A stretch of 64,000 nt of DNA. Source: Pseudovibrio brasiliensis. GTDB lineage: Bacteria; Pseudomonadota; Alphaproteobacteria; Rhizobiales; Stappiaceae. Position numbers and translations under genes: made by a program. The stretch covers positions 4,114,341 to 4,178,340 of the forward strand of contig NZ_CP074126.1 of the NCBI RefSeq assembly GCF_018282095.1. Reading direction: 5' to 3'. Every line of letters begins with the position of its first letter. Positions within the stretch are counted from its first letter, which is position 1. The notes beneath the pieces were generated by a model. The model made no database searches. It had not been told where the DNA came from and was given only the letters and a program-made list of their open reading frames with translations. Below, piece after piece: positions 24,695-32,086 of this stretch.

Positions 24695-25744
24695 TCACAG
24701 CCCATCCACGGAGACAAGACGCTCACCCGGTGGCGGAGCACTCTCGCGAATGCGCAGCTTGGGCTCAATTAACATCAACTCGCTGTTGAGCTTTTCGCCT
24801 TTCATCTGCGAAAGCATGAGCTCTGCAGCCTTTACGCCAATAGTGCTTGCGCCATTGTCCACAGTGGTCAAAGCGGGCGTACGATTTTCGGTGCCATCAG
24901 TGTCATCATAGCCAACAATCGCCAGCTCCGGCCCCGGCTCCACGCCGAGTCGCCGCACAGCACTCATCACGCCCAGCGCCACAAGGTCATTAAAGCACAC
25001 CACAGCCGTTGGCTTCGGGTCTGCTTCAACAATCTGTCTGGCAACAGACCGGCCATCATCTTGCGTCATCAGCTCTGGAATATCCATCTGGTCATCCGCA
25101 TTGATGCCCGCATCTTCCAAAGCCGAGCGCCAACCACGGTTTCTGTCTCGACCAGCAGAACTGCCACGCCGACCACCAACCATGGCAATCTGCGTATGTC
25201 CCTGCTCAATAAGATGCTTCGTAATGCGATAGGACCCAAGAAAGTCATCCCCGCGAACACAAGGCGCATCCGCACCGGCCACATCCCGGCACACCAACGT
25301 CACCGGCACGCCCTGCCGCACGATTGAATTGATGTCCTTCTCCGTGGTGCCAACAGAAGCGCAAAGAATAAGCCCATCCACGCGATGCTGCAGCAGCGTG
25401 TCCGTGAAATGCTTCTGGCGCTCTACAATATCGCGGTGATTACAGATCAGGATAGTCTTGTTGTGCTGTGCCAGCGTTTCTTCCAGCCCACGAAACACCT
25501 CAGCAAAGTAAGGATTGAGAATATCGTGAACCGCCACCCCAATCATGTTGGATTGAGATGTCCGCAAAGATGCTGCCGAGCGGTTATAGATATAACCCAC
25601 TTCCTCAGCATAGGCTTTCACCCGCGCTTTGGTGGCTTTGGCGATTAAAGGAGAATCTCTCAGAGCCAAGGAAACTGTAGCCGTCGAAACACCCAGTTTC
25701 TCAGCAAGATCGCCCAATCTCAATGGTTTACCAGTGCCGCTCAA
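24695..25744 (-). CDS. LacI-family transcriptional regulator
   Basis: A 349-residue regulator: N-terminal LacI helix-turn-helix (LRLGDLAEKLGVSTATVSLALRD at about 8-30, shown for position), hinge helix around 55-62 (SAASLRT), and a sugar-binding type I periplasmic fold (about 65-335). The small divergent or adjacent genes give no clue to effector or target; no sugar-catabolic genes are nearby. A perfect palindrome lies about 100 bases upstream at 25844-25864. Confidence 0.88.
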   Translation of the reverse strand: MSGTGKPLRLGDLAEKLGVSTATVSLALRDSPLIAKATKARVKAYAEEVGYIYNRSAASLRTSQSNMIGVAVHDILNPYFAEVFRGLEETLAQHNKTILICNHRDIVERQKHFTDTLLQHRVDGLILCASVGTTEKDINSIVRQGVPVTLVCRDVAGADAPCVRGDDFLGSYRITKHLIEQGHTQIAMVGGRRGSSAGRDRNRGWRSALEDAGINADDQMDIPELMTQDDGRSVARQIVEADPKPTAVVCFNDLVALGVMSAVRRLGVEPGPELAIVGYDDTDGTENRTPALTTVDNGASTIGVKAAELMLSQMKGEKLNSELMLIEPKLRIRESAPPPGERLVSVDGL

Positions 25745-25843
25745 TGCTGATGTCCTCGCATATCCAGCCGGATCCGTTTTGTATTCTTAAGCACTTATGC
25801 ACAGCAACATTAGCAAATAGCAATACTCCAGACTGCCAACAAA

Positions 25844-25864
25844 GAGAATTCATTATGAATTCTC
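25844..25864. promoter_or_regulatory. 21-base perfect palindrome between lacI-type and dinB-type genes
   Basis: GAGAATTCAT T ATGAATTCTC, with 10-base arms and one central base. It lies 100 bases upstream of the LacI-type start and 82 bases upstream of the DinB-type start in a divergent intergenic region. LacI operators are often palindromes of this size, but they usually have a central CG, which this lacks. Confidence 0.45.
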
Positions 25865-25946
25865 AAGTTTCGGTCACTTGATAAACCCATCAGACATCCT
25901 GATATATTTGCCGATAACTCATAGTCGCATTCGCAAGTTTCAGAAA

Positions 25947-26474
25947 ATGTATTCCGACTTCAAATTGCTCGCCCAATACAACACCTGGATGAACACCCGG
26001 CTCTACACATGTGCGGAGCAACTCAGCGATGAACAGCTGAAGGAAGATCGCGGCGCATTTTTCCAATCCATCTTTGCAACCTTCAATCATATCGTGGTGG
26101 GTGACCTGACATGGCTGCGCCGCTTCGCCCAGCATTCCCCAAGCTACAAAAGCCTGCAGAAACTGGAGTCATTTCCGGTACCAACAGCGCTCACCTCTAT
26201 CCCTTTTGAAGGCTGGGAGGAGCTGAAAGCAGCACGTCAGAGCCTAGATAAAATCATTGAAGAATTTGCAGGGGACGTCACCCCATCTGAGGCAGATAAG
26301 GCTCTTTCATATGCCAACATGAAGGGCATACCAGCGACGAAAAACTTCGGGGATCTGGTGCTGCATTTCTTCAACCACCAAACCCACCACCGGGGGCAGA
26401 TAACAACCCTGCTCACCCAGTTCGGACTGGAAACACCAGATACAGACCTGCTGTTTCTATGCCAGGACGCTTAG
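25947..26474 (+). CDS. DinB-family (DUF664-like) metal-binding protein
   Basis: A 175-residue four-helix-bundle protein of the DinB/YfiT superfamily. The three metal-ligand histidines are visible: one in FNHIVVGDLTWL (about residue 48) and two in FFNHQTHHRGQITTLL (about 148-155). The start MYSDFKLLAQYNTWMN is the family N-terminus, so the ATG at 25947 is chosen over 25878. Members act as thiol-dependent transferases or detoxification enzymes. The TAG stop is formed by the left end of the repeat that follows. Confidence 0.82.
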   Translation: MYSDFKLLAQYNTWMNTRLYTCAEQLSDEQLKEDRGAFFQSIFATFNHIVVGDLTWLRRFAQHSPSYKSLQKLESFPVPTALTSIPFEGWEELKAARQSLDKIIEEFAGDVTPSEADKALSYANMKGIPATKNFGDLVLHFFNHQTHHRGQITTLLTQFGLETPDTDLLFLCQDA

Positions 26475-26578
26475 AGCGCGTTCCGTTTGATTGAGTTCAA
26501 TCAAACGACAAGAATTCGCTCAAAATAAAGAAGTTAGAGTATGGGGCGTGAATGCAAATGAACGCAGGCATGCTCTAA
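26472..26578. repeat. Small inverted-repeat-ended element, copy A
   Basis: The element begins with TAGAGCGCGTTCCG at the DinB-type stop codon and ends with GCATGCTCTAA. Its ends are inverted repeats (TTAGAGC / GCTCTAA). Inside, CGTTTGATTGA and TCAATCAAACG form a perfect 11-base hairpin arm pair with a 2-base loop (26483-26507 region). Copy B at 61990-62095 differs at about 10 positions by eye. It contains no gene. It has the look of a MITE-like or REP-like element. Confidence 0.75.
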
Positions 26579-26593
26579 ATCTATAAAATATAA

Positions 26594-26618
26594 AGGCCTG
26601 TGTTCAATGCGCAGGCCT
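26594..26618 (-). terminator. Hairpin after the marR-type gene
   Basis: Arms AGGCCTG/CAGGCCT with an 11-base loop lie 13 bases beyond the MarR-type stop. The minus-strand tail (TTTATATTTTATAG) is only moderately T-rich, so termination is likely but weakly supported. Confidence 0.45.
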
Positions 26619-26630
26619 GAAGCCGTCAGC

Positions 26631-27158
26631 TCAATCAGCTGCTTCCAGCTCTACTTTCTTTTCTGCCTGCGCTTCAGCAGTTTTGTCTTCATTCTCCAGC
26701 TCATCTTCCAGATCCGGATCATCTTCAAAGCTGGCAGAAAGGTTCTTCTCAACCTGACGCAACAAACGACGCAGCTTCTTGCGGTCCTTGTCATCCATGC
26801 CAGCCAGCGCTTCTTTCTCAAGACGCTTCCATGCACGGTCGACCTGCAAGATACGATCACGGCCTTCTTCACTCAAAAACACCCGCGCCAGCCGGCCATC
26901 AGTTTCGGAGATCCGACGAAACACAAGCCCTTGCGCCGTCAGACGTGTCACCATCTTCGTAACAGTCGGTGGCTGTACACCAAGCGCCAAAGCCAGCTGG
27001 CTCATGGTCTTGCCATCTGTCTCGCTCAAAACCTTTAGAACCGCTTCCTGCCCCGGATGCAATCCAATGCGCGATAAGTGTGCCCCAGAACGCGCGCGCT
27101 GCGCTTTGGCGGCCTGAGCAAGACGAAAAGTCGTGCTCTTTTTAAAATTGAAACCCAT
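26631..27158 (-). CDS. MarR-family transcriptional regulator
   Basis: A 175-residue winged-helix regulator. The core (about 25-125) includes LGLHPGQ-like IGLHPGQEAVLKVL, the recognition-helix region LGVQPPTVTKMVTRL and the wing ISETDGRLARVFLSEEG, all typical of MarR. A C-terminal Glu/Lys-rich tail of about 40 residues (EDDPDLEDELENEDKTAE) is an addition to the usual ~140-residue length. No divergent partner is close; the upstream gap to the ABC ATPase is 178 bases. Target unknown. Confidence 0.85.
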   Translation of the reverse strand: MGFNFKKSTTFRLAQAAKAQRARSGAHLSRIGLHPGQEAVLKVLSETDGKTMSQLALALGVQPPTVTKMVTRLTAQGLVFRRISETDGRLARVFLSEEGRDRILQVDRAWKRLEKEALAGMDDKDRKKLRRLLRQVEKNLSASFEDDPDLEDELENEDKTAEAQAEKKVELEAAD

Positions 27159-27336
27159 GGTCTGGCTAATCTCGCTGCTGTCCCGATCAACGTAAAACGC
27201 CCGAAAAAAGGCGCCGTACAGCAGTGATAGCCGCCGAATATATAACTCAGATGACAGTTCGATAATTATTTAGTGACCTAATGAGATTTCTTAGACGAAT
27301 AAGCTCTTTAAGTTCTACTCAGTGGGATTTTTGAGG

Positions 27337-28104
27337 TTACGCGGATACTTTTATCCGGTGTCCCATAGCCTGCTCCAAAGCATCCACCGCTTCACGGCAA
27401 TACGCCGCGTACTGTGATTCCATGCGGTAGTTCAGTGAGCGTGGGTAAGAGGCATCCAGCGTCATATCATGAGTAATCCGCCCCGGCCCAGCGGCCATCA
27501 CCACAATGCGGGAGGACAGGAACACACTCTCATAAACAGAGTGCGTCACAAACAGAATGGTCCAGTCATGGGTGGATTTCAGCTCAAGCAGATCATCATT
27601 CAGCTTGTTTCGAGTAATCTCATCTAGCGCCGCGAATGGCTCATCCATCAGCAACAGCTTCGGCTTGGTCACAAGAGCCCGCGCGATGGAAACCCGCATC
27701 TTCATGCCGCCAGAAAGTTCAGAGGGCATATGCGTCGCAAAGTTGGAAAGCCCAACTATCTCCAACGCTTCTTCAACGCGATCCTTCGCATCACGCTTGG
27801 AAACACCCTTCACCTTCAACGGCCAATAGACATTCTCAAAGGTATTCGCCCACGGCAGCAAGGTCGGTTCCTGAAACACAAACCCAACCTCACTCTGTCC
27901 AGACCGAACAATCTCGCCTGAGCTTGGCTCCTCCAACCCGGAAATGAGCCGCAAAATAGTAGACTTCCCACACCCTGACGGCCCAAGAATACTCAAAAAC
28001 TCCCCCGCCCGTACATCCAGATCAAACCTATCGATAGCAGTGGTGCCATTTTCGAAGGTCTTGGAGATGTTGTTTAAGGACAGGAGGGGAGAGTTTGTCA
28101 TCAT
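27337..28104 (-). CDS. Orphan ABC ATPase of the NrtD/SsuB/TauB type
   Basis: A 255-residue ATPase with Walker A GPSGCGKST (about 42-50), Q-loop FQEPTLLPW, signature LSGGMKMRVSIARAL, Walker B LLLMDEPFAALDE and H-loop VTHSVYESVFLS. The family energises importers for nitrate, sulfonates, taurine or thiamine precursors. No matching permease or binding-protein gene lies in the window, so the subunit is orphaned or serves a permease elsewhere. AAGG lies five bases before the ATG. It starts 33 bases after the stop of the caspase-like gene on the same strand, so the two may share a transcript. Confidence 0.85.
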   Translation of the reverse strand: MMTNSPLLSLNNISKTFENGTTAIDRFDLDVRAGEFLSILGPSGCGKSTILRLISGLEEPSSGEIVRSGQSEVGFVFQEPTLLPWANTFENVYWPLKVKGVSKRDAKDRVEEALEIVGLSNFATHMPSELSGGMKMRVSIARALVTKPKLLLMDEPFAALDEITRNKLNDDLLELKSTHDWTILFVTHSVYESVFLSSRIVVMAAGPGRITHDMTLDASYPRSLNYRMESQYAAYCREAVDALEQAMGHRIKVSA

Positions 28105-28137
28105 TTAACCTTCTGGTTATCCAGATTTTGGCTGATC

Positions 28138-28950
28138 TTAGTTAGGGCAAGGAGCATGATCTGCGCCGCAAACGTCAAACTCAGTGCCTTCATTGTTCCA
28201 CTTAATCAGTAAGCCATAGTTATGACTGGTAGCAATATCGTCTGATTGAGCATCGACCATAAATTCTTGATAGACTGCATCATGAAACTCAGCAAGATCA
28301 TCTGTATCCAATGGGTCAACATATGCCTCACAGGCAGCCTTCCAGGTCATCCCAGTATCTTTGTACTCACCAGTTCCAGACCAGACATCCATGATGTTGT
28401 CTACAACGGTATTAAAGTCATCGTCGTCAGTATGAGACACACTGTAAAGGTTTTGTGCACTTGCAAGGTCAGCACTGCCATCACCAACCAAAGCACATGA
28501 GTTAAGTGGCCCATACAGCGAGCCAATAGCATTGCCATACTTTTCATTGGTTAGTTTTCGAACATCACCGGCTCCAGTGCTACAACTGCTAAAAAATACT
28601 AAATCAGGTGTATTTGCATGGGCTGCCTTAAAAAAACTGGCAAAGTGGGCGTTTGTAATGCCCCCCACATTTGCCGGAGACCCGTGCGCTGAAACATACA
28701 CATTTGCTAGATCATCAAAATCCGTTTCTGTATTGATTTTCTCTACCTCTCCCGTAGATTTCATAAAATATACGTCACTTGCTCCATGCTTCAGTTTAGC
28801 CCAATGCGACACAATGATATCAGCAGGATTGGTACAAATTTCCTTTGTAAGCAACACGGCCCCAGCAGCACCAGCCTCACCAGCCATCAACCCAGCCAGC
28901 GCCAGCGCAGCGCCTCCGAGCAGTCCTTTTCGTGTTTTTCTGGAAAACAT
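28138..28950 (-). CDS. Exported protein with caspase-like (clan CD) His/Cys motifs
   Basis: A 270-residue protein with a signal peptide (basic KTRKGLLGG start, hydrophobic to about residue 30). Two hydrophobic strands are each followed by a catalytic-looking residue: LANVYVSAHGSPANVGG (His89) and PDLVFFSSCSTGAGD (Cys123). A strand-His-Gly then strand-Cys order is the signature of clan CD cysteine peptidases (caspases, CHAT, clostripain and gingipain types). The C-terminal half has additional cysteines (including in CGADHAPCPN). The ATG at 28950 has AGGAG eight bases upstream; a longer frame to 29025 overlaps that site. The DNA is visibly richer in A+T than the flanking genes, which suggests recent acquisition. 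Substrate unknown. Confidence 0.55.
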   Translation of the reverse strand: MFSRKTRKGLLGGAALALAGLMAGEAGAAGAVLLTKEICTNPADIIVSHWAKLKHGASDVYFMKSTGEVEKINTETDFDDLANVYVSAHGSPANVGGITNAHFASFFKAAHANTPDLVFFSSCSTGAGDVRKLTNEKYGNAIGSLYGPLNSCALVGDGSADLASAQNLYSVSHTDDDDFNTVVDNIMDVWSGTGEYKDTGMTWKAACEAYVDPLDTDDLAEFHDAVYQEFMVDAQSDDIATSHNYGLLIKWNNEGTEFDVCGADHAPCPN

Positions 28951-29157
28951 AATCGGTTTCTCCTTCTTGTTATTAGCCACCAAGAAGGACGGGGCATTGC
29001 TCCCCGCGTGAGCCATTAGCCCCAACAGCCAATCACCAGAGTAAACGCCTCCCTACCCACTACCTCTGAAAAACCAGAGCATCCCACGCCTTCCCCCATG
29101 ACGTCCGCGCTCCGACGCGTTACTCTGCGCGCAAGACAACAAGCACCGGAAAACCAC

Positions 29158-29961
29158 ATGAGCGCCCTGCCCCGCCGTTTTTGGCATGAGATGACAACGA
29201 CTGACTTCTCTAAGAACGACACCAGCAACTGGATCGCTGTGTTGCCGATTGCGGCGATTGAGCAGCATGGCCCTCACCTGCCGGTCTACACGGACACCTG
29301 CATCGCCGAAGGGCAAGTCGCTCGCACGGTTGAGCTGTTGCCAGAGGATCTACCAGTCACATTCCTGCCCGTTCAGGCCGTCGGCAAGTCAGATGAGCAT
29401 CACTCATTCCCCGGCACGCTCAGCCTCACATGGGAAACCGCCGTCAAAGCCTGGATTGAGATTGGGGAATGTGTCGCCAGAGCAGGCATCCGTAAGCTGG
29501 TGCTGGCCAACTCCCACGGCGGCAACTCACCGCTGATGGACATCATCACCCGCGATCTGCGTCTAAAACACAACATGCTCGCCGTGGAATCCAGCTGGCT
29601 CCGCTTCGGGCAACCGGAAGGTCTTTTCTCTGAGGAAGAGTTCACCTACGGCATTCATGGCGGCGACATCGAAACATCCATCATGCTGGCTCTGCGCCCC
29701 GATCTGGTGCGCATGGATCAGGCAACAGACTTCACCTCCACCCAAACCGACCACATCGACAATGATGCATACCTGCGGGCTCATGGTCGCCATCAATATG
29801 GTTGGATGAGCGAGGATCTGAACAAGACCGGTGCCCTCGGCAACGCAGCGCTTGCCACAGCCGAGAAAGGTCAGGCATCCCTCACACACGCCTCTCAAGA
29901 GTTCATCAAACTCCTGCGCGATGTGCAAAGATTTGATGTCTCATCTTTCGGTAAGAACTAA
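29158..29961 (+). CDS. Creatininase-family amidohydrolase
   Basis: A 267-residue metal-dependent amidase of the creatininase family (creatinine amidohydrolase, FAPy deformylase ArfB, MftE peptidase). Metal-binding segments are intact: EQHGPHLPVYTD (about 37-48), the LVLANSHGGN segment and GIHGGDIETS. The ATG at 29158 gives the family start MSALPRRFWHEMTTTDF; a longer frame from 29098 has no site. It precedes a radical SAM gene by 113 bases on the same strand. The reaction is unknown. MftE shows that this family can process radical-SAM-modified peptides, but no precursor peptide is visible here. Confidence 0.85.
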   Translation: MSALPRRFWHEMTTTDFSKNDTSNWIAVLPIAAIEQHGPHLPVYTDTCIAEGQVARTVELLPEDLPVTFLPVQAVGKSDEHHSFPGTLSLTWETAVKAWIEIGECVARAGIRKLVLANSHGGNSPLMDIITRDLRLKHNMLAVESSWLRFGQPEGLFSEEEFTYGIHGGDIETSIMLALRPDLVRMDQATDFTSTQTDHIDNDAYLRAHGRHQYGWMSEDLNKTGALGNAALATAEKGQASLTHASQEFIKLLRDVQRFDVSSFGKN

Positions 29962-30023
29962 CCAGAGCCTCAATTAGTCACGCAATTTCAACGCGGTAAT
30001 ACCTCGTGAAAATTCCTCTTGCC

Positions 30024-30049
30024 ATAAATTGTCATTTATGACAGTTTAT
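30024..30049 (+). promoter_or_regulatory. 26-base dyad ahead of the radical SAM gene
   Basis: TGTCAT TT ATGACA (30030-30043) is a perfect palindrome, extended outward by ATAAA and TTTAT with one mismatch. It ends 25 bases before the ATG at 30075, in the right place for a regulator of the radical SAM gene. It is not an FNR box. Confidence 0.45.
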
Positions 30050-30074
30050 TCAAAACAAACACATGAGGTTGGCA

Positions 30075-31316
30075 ATGAAGATCTGTCTCATCAAAGCATC
30101 TGCACCGAGCTACTTTAAAGATTACAAGAAAGCGCGTGGAGGCCCGCCTCAGTCCATCTTCTCAGCTGCGGCAGCAACCCCCCGCCATTTTCAGCTGGAG
30201 ATGCATGACGAAACCATCAAGATGGTCGATCCCCGCAAGGTGACCGCCGACCTCGTGGTGCTTTTCTTCGCAACCCCGGACGCCAACCGAGGCTACGAGC
30301 TCGCCTCAGCTTTCTCGGAAAAAGGTAGTCAGGTTGTAATCGGCGGCCTCCACGCCACCTTCATGCCAGAGGAAGCCGGCGAATACGCAGATACAGTGAT
30401 GACTGGTGAATGCGAAAACGTCTGGGACGAGCTGCTGCAGGACGCCCAGAACCGCGACCTCAAACCAAGATACACCGGCACCTATGCCGACATGTCCAAA
30501 CTCAACCCGTATCCCCGCCACCTCATCACGGCAGAACAGTACAATTGGGAGTGGTCCGTACTGGTAAGCCGTGGCTGCAAACACAATTGCAGCTTCTGCC
30601 TCATCCCCGGCATGCTCGGAAAAACCCGCTACCGGCCTATTCCAGACATTATTAATGAGATTTCTGAAATGGAAACGGATTGGGTGGAGCTTCACGCCGA
30701 CCACCTGACAGAGGATCGCGACTATGCTCTGGAGCTGTTCAAAGCGTTAGAACCGCTCAAGATTAGATGGGCTGGTGAGACCACTATTCGCATAGCAGAT
30801 GACCCGGAACTTCTCGAAGCAGCTGCCCGGTCCGGTGCGAAGTACTTGCTGATTGGAATAGAAACCCCATCCAAAGCAGCTCTTAAGCGTGCCGGAAAGG
30901 GTTTTGTGAAACCTGAAAACTTAAAATCTCAAATTTCTAACATTCATGCACATGGTATTATTGTCGACACCACAGCAATTTTTGGCTTCGACGAACATAC
31001 ACCAGAAATTTTCATCGAAACCGCCAAGTTCTACCATGAGATAGGGGTTGATATTGCCGCCCCAGCCATCGCCATTCCGTTCCCTGGTTCACGCTTCTAC
31101 AAACAGCTGGAACAGGACAACAGATTACTCTCTGACAACTGGGGTGAATACGATGGCGCCCACGCCGTCTACCAACCAAAAAACATGAGCTGTGAAGAGC
31201 TTGAGGCAGGGGCGGAAGAATTCTCGCAGCATTTTTACTCAGTGTCGCGGTCAGCTTCGAGAAAACTTCGTCAGATAAAAGATTTCGGGTTGGCAACCAC
31301 GCTTCAGATTTCGTGA
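30075..31316 (+). CDS. B12-binding-domain radical SAM protein
   Basis: A 413-residue class B radical SAM protein. About 1-130 is a cobalamin-binding-like Rossmann domain (MKICLIKASAPSY... VVIGGLHATFMPEEA), with no clear DxHxxG motif, so bound B12 is uncertain. The catalytic cluster CKHNCSFC (CxxxCxxC) lies near residue 165-172, followed by the usual partial TIM barrel with ELHADHLTEDRD, GAKYLLIGIET and IFGFDEHT. The ATG at 30075 has GAGG upstream and is preferred over 30063. Relatives perform methylations, ring contractions and anaerobic cyclase steps; the reaction here is unknown. It ends at a bidirectional terminator. Confidence 0.8.
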   Translation: MKICLIKASAPSYFKDYKKARGGPPQSIFSAAAATPRHFQLEMHDETIKMVDPRKVTADLVVLFFATPDANRGYELASAFSEKGSQVVIGGLHATFMPEEAGEYADTVMTGECENVWDELLQDAQNRDLKPRYTGTYADMSKLNPYPRHLITAEQYNWEWSVLVSRGCKHNCSFCLIPGMLGKTRYRPIPDIINEISEMETDWVELHADHLTEDRDYALELFKALEPLKIRWAGETTIRIADDPELLEAAARSGAKYLLIGIETPSKAALKRAGKGFVKPENLKSQISNIHAHGIIVDTTAIFGFDEHTPEIFIETAKFYHEIGVDIAAPAIAIPFPGSRFYKQLEQDNRLLSDNWGEYDGAHAVYQPKNMSCEELEAGAEEFSQHFYSVSRSASRKLRQIKDFGLATTLQIS

Positions 31317-31386
31317 TTGCCAGCGCCTCATACCATTGGAAGGATGGCAAAGCCCAAAGGATCCCAACCCTGGAACTTTTCCGTCC

Positions 31387-31436
31387 AAAAAAGGAGAGCT
31401 CAGGACAGTTTGACTGTCCCTATAGCTCTCCTTTTT
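31387..31436. terminator. Bidirectional terminator
   Basis: Long arms (AAAAAAGGAGAGCT at 31387-31400 and AGCTCTCCTTTTT at 31424-31436) enclose a smaller hairpin GGACAG/CTGTCC. It has a T-run on both strands and ends both the radical SAM gene and the convergent ArsC-like gene, whose last codons it overlaps. Confidence 0.8.
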
Positions 31437-31779
31437 CCATAACTTCACCCCACAAAGCCGCATCAAAACCAAGCAAAAGCTGCTTTCCGCCCGTAATAAG
31501 TGGCCTTTTAATTAATGAAGTTTCTTGCATCATCAACGCGATAGCAGAAGCCTGATCACTCACGCCCGCCTTGGTTTCATCATCCAGTTTGCGCCATGTG
31601 GTACCGCGTTTGTTAAGAACGGACTCCCACCCGAATCTCTCGCAGGCCTCGTTCAGTGCATTTTCATCTGCACCATCTTTTTTGTAATCGTGAAAAGTGT
31701 ACTCGACTTTTGATTCATCCAGAAGTTTACGAGCCTTGCGAACACTGTCGCAATTGCGAATACCATACATAATCAACAA
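31420..31779 (-). CDS. ArsC/YffB-like thioredoxin-fold protein
   Basis: A 119-residue protein of the ArsC/Spx/YffB group. MLIMYGIRNCDSVRKARKLL matches the N-terminus of YffB (YGIKNCDTxxKAR), with the single active-site Cys at position 10 and Ser following at 12. The RPLI segment near 92-95 is the conserved Arg-Pro site. A TTG at 31779 reproduces the family's spacing before YGI; an ATG at 31770 is the alternative, and neither has a strong ribosome site. Function of YffB proteins is not settled; glutathione-dependent arsenate reduction is not supported by a specific motif here. Confidence 0.82.
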   Translation of the reverse strand: MLIMYGIRNCDSVRKARKLLDESKVEYTFHDYKKDGADENALNEACERFGWESVLNKRGTTWRKLDDETKAGVSDQASAIALMMQETSLIKRPLITGGKQLLLGFDAALWGEVMEKGEL

Positions 31780-32086
31780 GATCAGAACCCTTCATTTCCT
31801 CATCATTAGATGAAATATACTCATCTTAACGTTGGAGTGTCTCTCAACTGATACGCATTAAACCGCAAGAAATACATCCCTTAGCGCCTGAATACGCTAT
31901 GAAATTGCGCTGCTCCCACATTATTTCCTCGTTTCAACTACGCAATGCCCCCTAGACGCATTCATTCATATGGGTAATATCACTAAGGCGCCAGAATCCG
32001 CCTAATAAGTGGACGGCGAAACCAGAGGGGCCCCTGCAGAACAATTAATTATCTGCATGAGGGGGGACAAGGGGAGTAAAAATAGA
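31780..32086. other. Intergenic region upstream of the peptide ABC operon
   Basis: A 307-base divergent region between the ArsC-like gene and the oligopeptide-binding gene. A long purine-rich stretch (GAGGGGGGACAAGGGGAG) just before the ATG at 32087 provides the ribosome site. I see no gene and only weak short inverted repeats (for example CATCATTAGATGAAATATACTCATC near 31801-31824, given in parts: ATGA and TCAT). Confidence 0.4.

Noticed and set aside
29962-30074. A RiPP-type precursor peptide between the creatininase and radical SAM genes
   Set aside because: The gap holds only a dyad and no frame with a ribosome site.
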